A stretch of DNA of 63,130 bases, from NCBI GenBank assembly GCA_013122435.1, contig WYDT01000041.1, forward strand, positions 1 to 63,130, read 5' to 3'. The position numbers were made by a program, and so were the translations under genes. Source of the DNA: Chloroflexi bacterium AL-N1. Lineage in GTDB: Bacteria > Chloroflexota > Chloroflexia > Chloroflexales > Roseiflexaceae. Positions 1-8,842 of the stretch are shown piece by piece; the stretch's first letter is position 1, and each line of letters starts with the position of its first letter. The notes beneath the pieces are model-generated. The model saw nothing but the letters and a program-made list of their open reading frames with translations. It had not been told where the DNA came from and did not search any database.

Positions 1-1
1 C

Positions 2-199
2 GCATGTGGAACATGCTACCATATTTCCACATACCTTTCATGGATTCACACTAGGCACCCCTTGCGAGTGCCTAGCCCCGTTTCTCGTTGCAGTACTTCT
101 GCGCTGGGATTTTCACTGGCAGTCGGCCTCTTTTTCGGCATCTACCCGGCGCAGCAAGCCGCTAAACTTAACCCGATTGAAGCACTCCACCATGAATAA
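2..199 (+). pseudogene. C-terminal fragment of an FtsX/MacB-type ABC transporter permease, probably frameshifted
   Basis: The last residues read ALGFSLAVGLFFGIYPA followed by a run ending LNPIEALHHE and a stop at 197-199. This is the classic end of MacB/FtsX permeases: the final membrane helix, then the YPA...A..L.PIEAL tail. Just upstream, the hydrophobic stretch that should precede it (PFLVAVLL) lies in a different frame, so about one base seems to be missing near 98-103. The rest of the gene is outside the window. MacB-type permeases move macrolides, peptides or lipoproteins with an ATPase partner, but no substrate can be inferred. The family call for the last 35 residues is fairly safe; the frameshift is less so. 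Confidence 0.55.
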
Positions 200-234
200 C
201 GATACTACATTCCCCGATAGATACATTGTATACT

Positions 235-268
235 CTCCCTCCTGTGTTGCAATCAACAATGGAGGGAG
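235..268 (+). terminator. Hairpin after the ABC permease fragment
   Basis: An 8-bp stem of ctccctcc (235-242) with ggagggag (261-268) encloses a second short pairing (tgttg/caaca). It lies 36 bases past the permease stop and before the next gene. T-rich sequence follows but there is no clean U tract, so it is a probable terminator only. Confidence 0.45.
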
Positions 269-429
269 TATTCTACATTTTCCCTATTGACCTAATAGAA
301 AATGAAAATCTCACAACACAAGACAAACAGCTTCATATTATCATAGACTCTTATCTACTAATGTGGTTAAATAAAAATAAATATATACGTGAGCATTGTG
401 TTATTCTGATTATCTGCTAGGAGATCTGT

Positions 430-1852
430 ATGCTAACACCCGTTATTCGCATGTTCACAACGATTAGTCTGCTGGTTATGATAACGAGCAGTATTGGAGC
501 AGGCCACGCGACGAATCCCACTACAGCGTATGCATCTGAACAAAACACAGGTATTACCCTCGCGGCCTATACGATGGATGGCAGCCCAATTGCCAACGCA
601 GATGTGCTGGTTGCTCCTCTCAAACTGCGTGGACAAACCAATGACGAGGGGCAGGTGACCTTTGATCAGCTCCATGTTACCGACAAACTACCTGTAACTG
701 TCACCGTTACAGCGCAGGGTTAACCGTTCGTGGATTATTCGTGATGCAGTTGTTTATCCGAACGATACCCTTATTCTCGATGCCTCATTGTCGATTGCAC
801 AATCTGAACAGACCACACCGGAGATTATCACTGTGCCGATACATCGCACCGCAAGCGCGGAGCCGCAGACGGTAGCAGAACAACTCGATATGGTGACACC
901 GTTAGCCCCTGGCAGCAATGCCACTCCACCCACGAGCATTCGTGTGTATCGCACCCAACTTGGTCGCATTGATACGGTAGAATTCCGGGATTATGTGAAA
1001 CATGTGTTGCCCAATGAGTGGATTGCGAGTTGGCCAACCGAATCGTTGCGTTCGGGGGCCATGGCCTCAAAAACTTATGCCTGGTACCGCACCATGTATC
1101 CTAAGTACCCCGGAAGTGGCTACGATACGCGGGATACCACAGCCGATCAAGTCTACAATCCCAACGTTTCTTATGCCAGCACGAATGCCGCCGTTGACGC
1201 AACATGGAACTATCGGTTTACCCGTAACAGTGCTATCTTTGAGACTCAATACTGCGCCGGGACATACAACAACAGCCGCACAAGTGGGCAATGTGGCGAA
1301 AACCATGGTTTTGTTGATGGTAACTTTATGAGTCAGAACGGATCGCACTACTGGGCCAATCAAGGGAAAGACTGGCAGTGGATGCTGAACTTTTACTATT
1401 CCAACATTGTTATTAGCACCATCGGCAACACACCACCACCTCCATCAGCAGAGTGGCCCGTCCTCCGCAATGGTGATCGAGGTGTCAACGTCTCCACACT
1501 GCAACATCTGCTCAATGCCCATGGCCATGGGCTCAGTGCTGATGGTGTATTTGGTTCTGGCACCGAAAATGCGGTTCGCAGTTTTCAAACTCAGCGTCAA
1601 CTGACCGTTGATGGTGTAGTAGGTTCGCAAACATGGAGTCAGCTTGTGATCACTGTACGCTCCGGCGACAATAGTTCGGCTGTGCGGTCTGCCCAGCAAC
1701 AACTCAACAAGTATGGGTATAATCTTGTCGTTGATGGGGTATTCGGCAGCGGTACGGATAGCGCGACACGTAATTTCCAGAGCAGCCGTGGTCTGACTGC
1801 CGATGGTATTATTGGTTCCACCACCTGGCAGGCGCTGCTGTCTGGCAGTTAA
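430..1852 (+). pseudogene. SpoIID/LytB-domain protein with two peptidoglycan-binding domains, interrupted by a +1 frameshift
   Basis: The first frame (430-723) encodes a signal peptide and a small carboxypeptidase-regulatory-like beta domain. It stops at TAA 721-723. The second frame is open from 722 and continues the protein (NRSWIIRDAVVYPNDTLILD) to 1852. Removing one T from the gggttaacc context at 717-725 joins them into about 474 residues. The second part has a SpoIID/LytB domain (VEFRDYVKHVLPNEW, SGAMASKTYAWY) and two PG_binding_1 repeats with the DGVFGSGT motif. SpoIID proteins act on cell-wall glycan strands, and the repeats would anchor it to peptidoglycan. The lesion may be real or a read error; the downstream half could be made only if re-initiated. 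Confidence 0.75.
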
Positions 1853-1888
1853 GTTTCAACCGCCTATCAGCATATGCTGGAACAATCG

Positions 1889-1920
1889 GGTGATCTCATA
1901 CGGGCAGGTGTGAGATCACC
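1889..1920 (+). terminator. Hairpin terminator after the SpoIID-like gene
   Basis: A 10-bp perfect stem, ggtgatctca (1889-1898) with tgagatcacc (1911-1920), is followed by ttctta. It lies 37 bases downstream of the stop codon. The rest of the gap to 2110 holds no recognisable gene. Confidence 0.6.
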
Positions 1921-2110
1921 TTCTTATTGCAAAATCACACCCTATTGGTCTCATTCCCTCATGTGACTTGACAAACCCATCTACTCCCGTAAGAATGTGC
2001 AAGACCACTGAAGATCGTTGAAAACAATCTCAGGCAGCGTAAGCCATACATCGTGTGCTTAGCTATTATTGATGCACTTTTCTAAGTAGAAACAAAGGAA
2101 TAAAGTCACC

Positions 2111-2725
2111 ATGGCATATCAACCAACCATTGTTGCAACTGACCTTGAAGGTGTGCTTGTCCCCGAAATCTGGATCGCCGTTGCAGAAAAAACTGGTATT
2201 GCCGAACTACAACTCACCACACGTGATATACCTGATTATGATGAGTTGATGCAAAAACGCTTGAGTATTCTGCGCGATAACCAACTATCGATGGACGACA
2301 TCCACGCTGTTATTCAAATGATCGATCCCTTTGAGGGTGCCGCCGCTTTTCTTGACTGGGTTCGCTCTCAGAACCAATGTATTATTCTTTCGGATACCTT
2401 TTACGAATTTGCCATGCCACTAATGGCCAAACTGGGATACCCGACTCTCTTCTGCCATACGCTCGAAGTCGACGCCCAACAAGCGATTATCGGCTATCGC
2501 ATCCGTAAGACAGATCCCAAAACACACGCCGTGATTGCCTTCAAAGAACTGGGCTTTCGTGTGATTGCCTTTGGTGACTCATACAATGACACCGGGATGT
2601 TGCGAGAGGCAGACATGGGCATGCTGTTTCGCGCACCAGAGCGAGTCGTCAATGAGTTTCCCCAATACCCGGCGCTTCAGGACTATGCTCAATTGCAGCA
2701 CCATATTGAGAGTTACCTGGCATGA
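2111..2725 (+). CDS. thrH: ThrH-type phosphoserine phosphatase / homoserine phosphotransferase
   Basis: This 204-residue protein matches the ThrH family of HAD phosphatases nearly end to end. HAD motif I is DLEGVLVPEIW near residue 11, where ThrH carries DLEG in place of the usual DxDxT/V. The family signature TTRDIPDYD follows, then ILSDTFYEF (motif II), a Lys region at KTDPK, and GDSYNDTGM (motif III/IV). Known family members dephosphorylate phosphoserine and can pass the phosphate to homoserine, linking serine and threonine synthesis. The length is typical. Its stop overlaps the start of the next gene (ATGA), so the two are co-translated. An A-rich leader with aaaggaata precedes the ATG. 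Confidence 0.88.
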   Translation: MAYQPTIVATDLEGVLVPEIWIAVAEKTGIAELQLTTRDIPDYDELMQKRLSILRDNQLSMDDIHAVIQMIDPFEGAAAFLDWVRSQNQCIILSDTFYEFAMPLMAKLGYPTLFCHTLEVDAQQAIIGYRIRKTDPKTHAVIAFKELGFRVIAFGDSYNDTGMLREADMGMLFRAPERVVNEFPQYPALQDYAQLQHHIESYLA

Positions 2726-3363
2726 TTGAACGGACTATTTCGGTCGATGCAGCACGCCGTATATACAATCGCCTCGGTATGCGGCTTGAGGCAGCCGAAC
2801 GCTATGAAGCCCATGCCAAGGCACAGGCTCTACACCTTCTCGCCGCCCGTCCGAGTCAGCGTATACTGCACGTTGGGTTGGGAACTGGTAAAGAACATCA
2901 GCAACTCCAACGAATGATTGCAACTGATGGTGTTGTAGTTGGTATGGATCTCGCTCGTACAATGCTTGAACTTACTCGGTCACGTATGGACACACCGCTT
3001 TGTGAGGGTAATGCCATGTATCTACCCTTTGCAGATGCAAGTTTTGATCGGATTTTCTCGGCCTATATGCTTGATTTAGTTGACATAAAACATGTTTCAC
3101 AAGTACTGACTGAATTTCGACGGGTACTCAAACCTGAAGGCCGCATGGTGTTGGTGTCGCTCACCGAGGGCATATCCATGTCTAGTCGGGTGTTTGTCGC
3201 GTTATGGAAACTAAGATATGCCCTCAGCCCAAATACGTTTGGCGGTTGTCGTCCTATTCGTCTCGTTGATCCTGTTCACCGTACCGGGTTTACGCTTGTG
3301 ACTCAGACTGTGGTTGTGCAGAAGGGTTTTCCCAGCGAGATTGTGGTGGCAATACCAGCGTAG
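2722..3363 (+). CDS. Class I SAM-dependent methyltransferase
   Basis: A 213-residue protein with the SAM-binding motif I as ILHVGLGTGKEH near residue 47, an acidic residue ending beta-2 (VVGMDLA), and the FDRIFSAYMLDL motif IV region. These fit the Methyltransf_11/25 (UbiE-like) fold. The substrate is not predictable. It overlaps thrH by four bases (ATGA), so it is very probably translationally coupled to it. It is followed immediately by the convergent phosphoesterase gene. Small-molecule or quinone-like substrates are usual for this architecture, but that is only family background. Confidence 0.8.
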   Translation: MIERTISVDAARRIYNRLGMRLEAAERYEAHAKAQALHLLAARPSQRILHVGLGTGKEHQQLQRMIATDGVVVGMDLARTMLELTRSRMDTPLCEGNAMYLPFADASFDRIFSAYMLDLVDIKHVSQVLTEFRRVLKPEGRMVLVSLTEGISMSSRVFVALWKLRYALSPNTFGGCRPIRLVDPVHRTGFTLVTQTVVVQKGFPSEIVVAIPA

Positions 3364-3370
3364 TGGTGAC

Positions 3371-4847
3371 TTACAATATTTGTAGACGCCCGTCGAGTGC
3401 TGCGGTTATAGCAGTGGTATTTTGGATGAACAACCGTACTTCATCGCGAATGTCTTGTTGTGTTGTAACATATGGTGCACCAGCAAAAATATCACGATAC
3501 CCGTCGACCATCCACGCCTGAAAATCGGTTACTGCCACCTGATATTGTTTTGTAGGGATCAGCAATTCGTATCCTGCCGTGTCATCTGTAGGGTTGATCA
3601 TAATCTGTACACATGCCAGTTTTTGTTGATCTACAGTTACCCGTACTCCTGATACCTGCGAAAAAGAGTCTGATCCTATACAGTCTATACTGTAGTTGAG
3701 CAACGCCAGGATTTGCTCGCCACGTAGAGTATAGAGCACAATCTGATTATCATAGGGGAGTGCGGCTTGCAGATGTTGCTCGTGAAGATTGCCTGGTGGC
3801 AATGGAGCACGAAAACTATTGGCAGTCATTAATGCCATATGTGCCTGACTCGTGGAGCGCACCACATCTACGACAAAGTTGCCAAGCAACGACTCCTCTG
3901 TCATGATGCCATCAAGTGCGAGCTCCATCGTTGATCTCCCCAATGGCTCAAAGAGTACTGTAAAACGATTATCTTGAGTGAGGTCGTGTTGCATACGTGC
4001 AATCTCAGATGCCACCTGTACATCTTCAGGAAGATTGTTACCCATTGGGATCAATCCGCCATCCACCTGGCTCAACTGCCCATCGACAAAAGTAAGCTGT
4101 AGTTTGCTGATATACATCAGATACTGAAATGGGGAGATTATATATGTCTGTGTGCCGGGGATAAGGTGTAACTCCTCTTTGATATGGCTGTGTGAGCCAA
4201 AAATAATATCAATACCAGGAACGGTCTGTGCGAGGGCCATATCATCTGCCCGTGTGCTATGTCCGATCAATACAATGGCGTGGATATGCTCTTGTGTTTG
4301 GAGCGTCGATACTATGTGTTGTGCAATTTCCACACGATCAACAAAACGTGCGGCAGGTGTAGGGCGGTGTTGTGTGGGTACCAGTCGATCAAAGTCAGAG
4401 CCAGCCAACCCCAAATACCCCAATTCTCAGGTCATCCATCTCAAACACAAGGTAATTCTTACCATCATGCAAAAACAAGGGGTTGCCCTGGCTATCACAG
4501 GTATTAGCGCTTAAGATTGGATAATCGATTCCCTGCTGACACTGTTCAAAAACCCTGGGTCCATAGGTCGCATCGTGATTGCCCAATGCCATGGCATCAA
4601 CAATACCATTAAACATGGTCCAATCAGTATAATAATATTTGTCGGACCAGGAGGGATGCCCCAGGCTCATTACATCACCACCGTTAAAAATGAGCGTGTT
4701 TGGATCGTCGGCATAGGGGCGGAGATACGCAATGGCACGAGCGAGCCCGGCAACATTGAGTTGTCCCTCTGCATAGAATGTGGGTGCCTGGCCATGGTAA
4801 TCGGAAAAATGGAGTAAAGTGATAGTACGTCGTTGCGACTGAGACAT
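3371..4847 (-). pseudogene. 5'-nucleotidase/UshA-like metallophosphoesterase, split by a one-base insertion
   Basis: The upstream half carries the calcineurin-like metal motifs HFSDYHGQ, GGDVM and LGNHDATYG. The downstream half carries LIGHS and FGSHSHI plus a 5_nucleotid_C-like domain. The frames overlap at 4395-4423. Dropping one G from the tttggggttgg run gives a continuous GVFGLAGSDFDRLV. The total would then be about 492 codons, normal for the family. Start ATG 4847 (MSQSQRRT) is chosen because it sits next to the first conserved strand; an in-frame upstream Met at 4889 is less likely. No secretion signal is seen. The enzyme would hydrolyse nucleotides or related phosphoesters. A single homopolymer indel can be a sequencing error, so this gene may be intact in the organism. 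Confidence 0.75.
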
Positions 4848-5127
4848 CTGGCCACCGTCTAGGATTGAGAATTCATTACTTATATACAACGTGGATGGCA
4901 GACATATTCGGAGAAAAAATATTGCTAGTTTTGATAACTATGTATGGTAGGAGTATGTCATTGCCGAACAACCATTCTTGAAGGACTCTGATGAGAGGAA
5001 TAGCATAAGAAGACAGATATGTTGATCTGGTAGGGGTATGAATGTGGGATCAATGCAAAGAAAGTGCAATGTAAAGGTAAGGGGATCTTGTGATGAAGAA
5101 AGTCACCCAGACGGTCTGAACTATCGT

Positions 5128-5424
5128 CTATGTGCCTGTGGCGCTGCGAATCTCGTATAGGATTGCGTCGATTTGCTCTGGTGTTTGTCCATGTCGCGCG
5201 AGCACCTGCGCTGTCAGATCAAGCACCCGATCTGTAAATTGCTGCGAAACATCGTGTCGAAGTTCTTGCCCAATATAAAGTTTTAATAGGGCTTCAACCG
5301 ACATATCGCGATGGGTAGCCACTTGTTCAAGCGACTCCAGTGTATCTATGGGGATGTTGAGTGTCACACTTGTGGTTGGGCGCGAATGAAGGGTTAATTC
5401 ATCTGGAAATTCAGGTTGACTCAT
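5128..5424 (-). CDS. Small protein with a ribbon-helix-helix-like segment
   Basis: A 98-residue protein. Residues 17-45 (TSVTLNIPIDTLESLEQVA, then a DMSVEALLKLYI helix) resemble the strand-helix-helix pattern of RHH/CopG-type antitoxins and small regulators. The C-terminal half is helical and charged (QTPEQIDAILYEI). No toxin gene is adjacent, so it would be an orphan antitoxin or a regulator. The next minus-strand gene upstream is the macro-domain gene, about 80 bases away. The start ATG 5424 is preceded by an A/G-rich stretch. Function is unknown. Confidence 0.5.
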   Translation of the reverse strand: MSQPEFPDELTLHSRPTTSVTLNIPIDTLESLEQVATHRDMSVEALLKLYIGQELRHDVSQQFTDRVLDLTAQVLARHGQTPEQIDAILYEIRSATGT

Positions 5425-5503
5425 ATGCTTTTCTTCTTCTTGATATCAATAATTCTGTTTATTCAGATGCCTTGTTAGTTATATCTTCAGGTTGATACTT
5501 CTC

Positions 5504-5949
5504 TTAAACGTACAACATACCACTCCAATCATCAAAGACCTGCTCGATAATCACACGCACCTTGCGCCACGAGAGGCCCCATAGCCGGTGCCGATATGCG
5601 GAATAGCGATCGATTGAATACCCTTAACATTGGCCTGGTGGCGCATTGCACGAAGGACCATTTCGATTGCTTCGTAAGTGGCACGGTCTCGCCAATACTG
5701 TTCCTGGGTTCCCAGATTGAAAACCCACGGAAGCGTAGAATCTTTCCAGAGAAACGAGTCGCCTAGATTGAATTGATGTGGCTCTGCTTTGCACCTGGCA
5801 CGGTATGCCTCATACATCGCTGGGTACTGAGCACGAAAGGTGGTCACAATCCCGGCACCCATTGAGTCATGACAATTGCACCCATGTGCAAATGCCTGAA
5901 CACCATAGCGATTAGCAAAAAGATCTCCTGTCACAAAGATGGTGGGCAT
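5504..5949 (-). pseudogene. Macro-domain (ADP-ribose-binding) protein with a one-base deletion near its end
   Basis: From ATG 5949 the protein begins MPTIFVTGDLF and has the macro-domain signature HGCNCHDSMGAGI, then YPAMYEAYRARC and IAIPHIGTGYG, as in the ALC1/TARG1-like branch. After GTGYG the frame goes wrong and stops early. In the adjacent frame the sequence continues GLSWRKVRVIIEQVFDDWSG to a stop at 5504-5506. One G is missing in the tatggggcc context. Restored, it is about 149 residues, the usual length. Relatives bind ADP-ribose and some remove ADP-ribosyl groups from protein or nucleic acid. The shortened product would lose the last strand and helix. Single homopolymer indels may be artefacts. 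Confidence 0.72.
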
Positions 5950-6079
5950 GTGTCTATGGTCCTGTTGTTTTTGTGCGATTATTGTGTGGAAGGATACACC
6001 TTCCTTGTGACAGCTATGGTCACATAGCTGGAAGGCTGGCAACCTATGTACAGCATTACTTACCATGCAAACTCATAAC

Positions 6080-6916
6080 TCACTTTGGTGATACGACCAC
6101 GCCAGTACGGTTTTGGCCCCCAGGTGTCATCCACATCACCTCGCCTTGTGTGAGGATACGTATTCCGTGGTGTAATTCATAGTTGCCCCAGTGACCTTCC
6201 CAAGGTGTTGGGATCGTTGTGCCACCTACAATGCGTCCACGCGCCTCAACACGTATGGATTCGATCAGATTATCCTCACTGAAACGGAATAACATCGTTA
6301 GGGTGATAGCACCATCCTGCATGATTGCTCTGGCAGCAGTGTTATCTACTGCCTCCCAGTATACTTCCTGTCCTGGTAGGAAGCAGGTTGGGTACCATGC
6401 TCCTTCAGCAAAAAATCGCATCAACTCACCCTCTGCCAGTTCATGAGTCTGTGGTTGCTTCATTACTGTCAGAAAGCCAAACAATTTTGCGGTAAGGGTG
6501 CCTTCACCTGCAGTATAAGCATCATGGACAAAAGCCGTCGTCCCGGGTGCTATGTGAATGCGTGCATCCCAGACAAAACCAGGGCGCTGGATAATTACAT
6601 GTTGAGTCGCCTCGAATGATTTCCACTGTTCTCTGTTTTCACCCATGTTAAAGGTTCCGGTTTGTTGCAAGGTCACTGTGGTAATGAATGGTTGCCCCTC
6701 TTTCAATACAGCCTGGAAGTAACGCTGAACAGGTGGCGGTAACCATTCTAATTCACGTGGATCATACGATTTTGGAGTGATTGATACACGTGTCGCTGCT
6801 AACTTCGTTCGCAATGCTCTGGTATCTGATTCCCACCGATGCTTACCATAGAGTAGTGCCAGAGCAATGGAAACAATCGGAACAATACCTGCAACTTGAA
6901 GAACTTCCCACCACAT
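6080..6916 (-). CDS. DUF6544-like protein with an N-terminal membrane anchor
   Basis: A 278-residue protein. Residues 6-23 form a hydrophobic helix. Then come the motifs LEWLPPPVQRYFQAVL, VTLQQTGTF and FLPGQEVYWEAVD, and near the end GRIVGGTTIPTPWEGHWGNY. These match what I know of the DUF6544 (formerly DUF6920) family, proteins of unknown function with a lipid- or steroid-binding-like beta fold. Length is typical. It is a single intact gene, about 130 bases upstream of the macro-domain gene on the same strand. The family call is moderately confident and no biochemical role is known. Confidence 0.6.
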   Translation of the reverse strand: MWWEVLQVAGIVPIVSIALALLYGKHRWESDTRALRTKLAATRVSITPKSYDPRELEWLPPPVQRYFQAVLKEGQPFITTVTLQQTGTFNMGENREQWKSFEATQHVIIQRPGFVWDARIHIAPGTTAFVHDAYTAGEGTLTAKLFGFLTVMKQPQTHELAEGELMRFFAEGAWYPTCFLPGQEVYWEAVDNTAARAIMQDGAITLTMLFRFSEDNLIESIRVEARGRIVGGTTIPTPWEGHWGNYELHHGIRILTQGEVMWMTPGGQNRTGVVVSPK

Positions 6917-7173
6917 ATTTGATGTTCCTTTATTCAGTAAACTTCTAATTAAGTCTGGTGGTATAATTACGTCAATCTACTTTGAATACCTCGATATTGC
7001 TACTTTCCAGTGATTTGTATTGTATCCATTTTTAATAATAAACATCATCTAAAAATAGGCGTAATTCAAAAATATGTATTGATAATTTTGCTTCTAAAAG
7101 GATTATTGTGTATTGTAATCAAAATCTATATCTTGTATGAATATGCTTTGTTTAAGAGATGATTAAGTTGTTG

Positions 7174-8037
7174 CTAAAATTTAAGTTGTTCAAACATATG
7201 ACGATTCTCCATAATAAACGCTTCTATAGGTAATGGGTCTTTTCCAGTGATTTCTCTAAAATCATGAGATATAGCCTTACTTTTCGATTTGCTAAATCTT
7301 GGAAGGTAGTGAAGCAGTAACATAACAAAAATGTATGATAATTTCTTCCGGTGTTTCAAACAGTATGTGATATATGAAATGACCGATGGTGATTTATAGG
7401 ATATGTTGGTTTCACAAATCATGTTTATTTTATCCACAACTTGCTGGAAATGTAATGGAGTAATATTACATACTTCAATACTTTCACGATTTAAATTCTG
7501 CTCCAAAGCCATCGCTACAACTTCAGCTATGTCTGATACAGCTATCCAGTTCAATGCCAAATCATCGGCGGGAAGATAAATCCGTTGATGATACAGTAAT
7601 TCATCCCAAAGTGTCGTTATGAGGTTCTCCATAAAATAACTCGGTCGTATGAAAACGTGGTTATATCCGAGCGTAATAATACGTTTTTCGATTTTGGCAT
7701 GGGGAAGATAGCCTTTGCGATCTGCTCCCTGAACAGACAGAAAAACGACCTTAGTATTAGGCTGCAGGCTTTTCAAAAAGGTTTCGAAAATCTTTGGAGA
7801 GGTTAATTGAGGTGGTCTCACTAAAAATATTGCATCAAACTCAATCTTTGGATATTGCTCTTTCTCGAAATCTACAATACAGAACTTACAGGTTTGAGTA
7901 TTGAGATAAGACTCTGCACGTTGTATATCCCTGACTCCTGCATATAAATCGACAGGTGATGCACTCATTTTGTGCAATACGGCTCTACCAACATTACCAG
8001 TTGCACCAGTTACTAAGACTCTTGAAATTATACCCAT
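7174..8037 (-). CDS. NmrA-like NAD(P)-binding Rossmann-fold protein
   Basis: A 287-residue protein that opens with LVTGATGNVGRAVL, the GxxGxxG NAD(P)-binding motif of the atypical SDR/NmrA group, and continues with IFLVRPPQL, VVFLSVQGADR and FIRPSYFMENL, all typical of NmrA-like sensors and azoreductase-type QorB relatives. The usual SDR YxxxK is absent, as in that group. The C-terminal third is hydrophobic and basic. The gene and its 250-base flanks are clearly more AT-rich than neighbouring genes, which suggests acquisition by transfer. Substrate unknown; such proteins sense or reduce with NAD(P)H. Confidence 0.75.
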   Translation of the reverse strand: MGIISRVLVTGATGNVGRAVLHKMSASPVDLYAGVRDIQRAESYLNTQTCKFCIVDFEKEQYPKIEFDAIFLVRPPQLTSPKIFETFLKSLQPNTKVVFLSVQGADRKGYLPHAKIEKRIITLGYNHVFIRPSYFMENLITTLWDELLYHQRIYLPADDLALNWIAVSDIAEVVAMALEQNLNRESIEVCNITPLHFQQVVDKINMICETNISYKSPSVISYITYCLKHRKKLSYIFVMLLLHYLPRFSKSKSKAISHDFREITGKDPLPIEAFIMENRHMFEQLKF

Positions 8038-8124
8038 GACATAATTCCTGACTACAATAGAATAGTGCTACAAACTTTAGATAACTTTATTCCAAGCTGT
8101 TACTTAGCGTAAGCTCTCTTGAGT

Positions 8125-8173
8125 CAGAGTTATGGTATAAGTTTAGCCTGCTCAAACAAGCCACATAACTCTG
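8125..8173. repeat. Inverted repeat between divergent-origin accessory genes
   Basis: Ten bases, cagagttatg (8125-8134), are exactly complementary to cataactctg (8164-8173), with a 29-base loop. It lies between the NmrA-like gene start and the end of the GNAT gene, both on the minus strand. It could be a weak terminator or an operator. Nothing else decides this. Confidence 0.3.
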
Positions 8174-8212
8174 GAATATGAGTTCCATATGTCTTTCTAT
8201 GTTCAGAGGTTA

Positions 8213-8716
8213 CTACACATTGTTAAATGCTTCGCGGAATGTCACTCTCCCCGTTTTTCCACGCAACGCTCCTGGCTGCAACTCCATTACCATAAATGCC
8301 TCTTCCGGAACCTCGTATTCACAATCTATGCCGAATTGAGAAGAGTGTGTAAAACCAAAGCGAGGGTAATAGTTGGTGTGGCCTAGCACAACCACCGTCA
8401 CAGCGCCAAGTTGTTTACATTGCTCAAGACCAGCATGGACAAGTGCAGAACCGATACCTTTCCGCTGATATTGCGGTGTTACGGCTAGTGGAGCGAGCCC
8501 CATCACCTTGAGATGTGCATCTCCCGAGAGCGACACTGGCGAAAACATGATGTGACTAACAATCTCGCCATGTTCCTCTGCGACGAGCGATACAATCGGA
8601 TGGGCATGTGCTCGTAGCACATCAACGAGTTTGGCCTCTGCCTCAGTTTTAAAGGCGGCTGCATTGACAGCATATACGGTCTCCCGATCAGCTTCTTGCT
8701 CATTTCGTATAAGCAT
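8213..8716 (-). CDS. GNAT family N-acetyltransferase (YhbS-like)
   Basis: About 167 residues from ATG 8716 (MLIRNEQEAD). This start is chosen over an in-frame GTG at 8728 because gagagg lies just upstream of it. The core acetyl-CoA motif is PQYQRKGIGSALV (Q/RxxGxG/A), followed by the family block VVVLGHTNYYPRFGFTHSSQFGI. That block is characteristic of the YhbS/predicted N-acetyltransferase group. The acceptor substrate is unknown. The gene is intact, unlike many neighbours. Confidence 0.82.
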   Translation of the reverse strand: MLIRNEQEADRETVYAVNAAAFKTEAEAKLVDVLRAHAHPIVSLVAEEHGEIVSHIMFSPVSLSGDAHLKVMGLAPLAVTPQYQRKGIGSALVHAGLEQCKQLGAVTVVVLGHTNYYPRFGFTHSSQFGIDCEYEVPEEAFMVMELQPGALRGKTGRVTFREAFNNV

Positions 8717-8842
8717 AGAACCTCTCACAAGTTGTAATACCCTCGTCTACATCAATCTCCTTCTAACACTTCAATGATCGTACACTCAATTAGAGGGTTG
8801 TTGTGTTACGGTTTGATTTTTGTGTATTATTTATATTTATCC

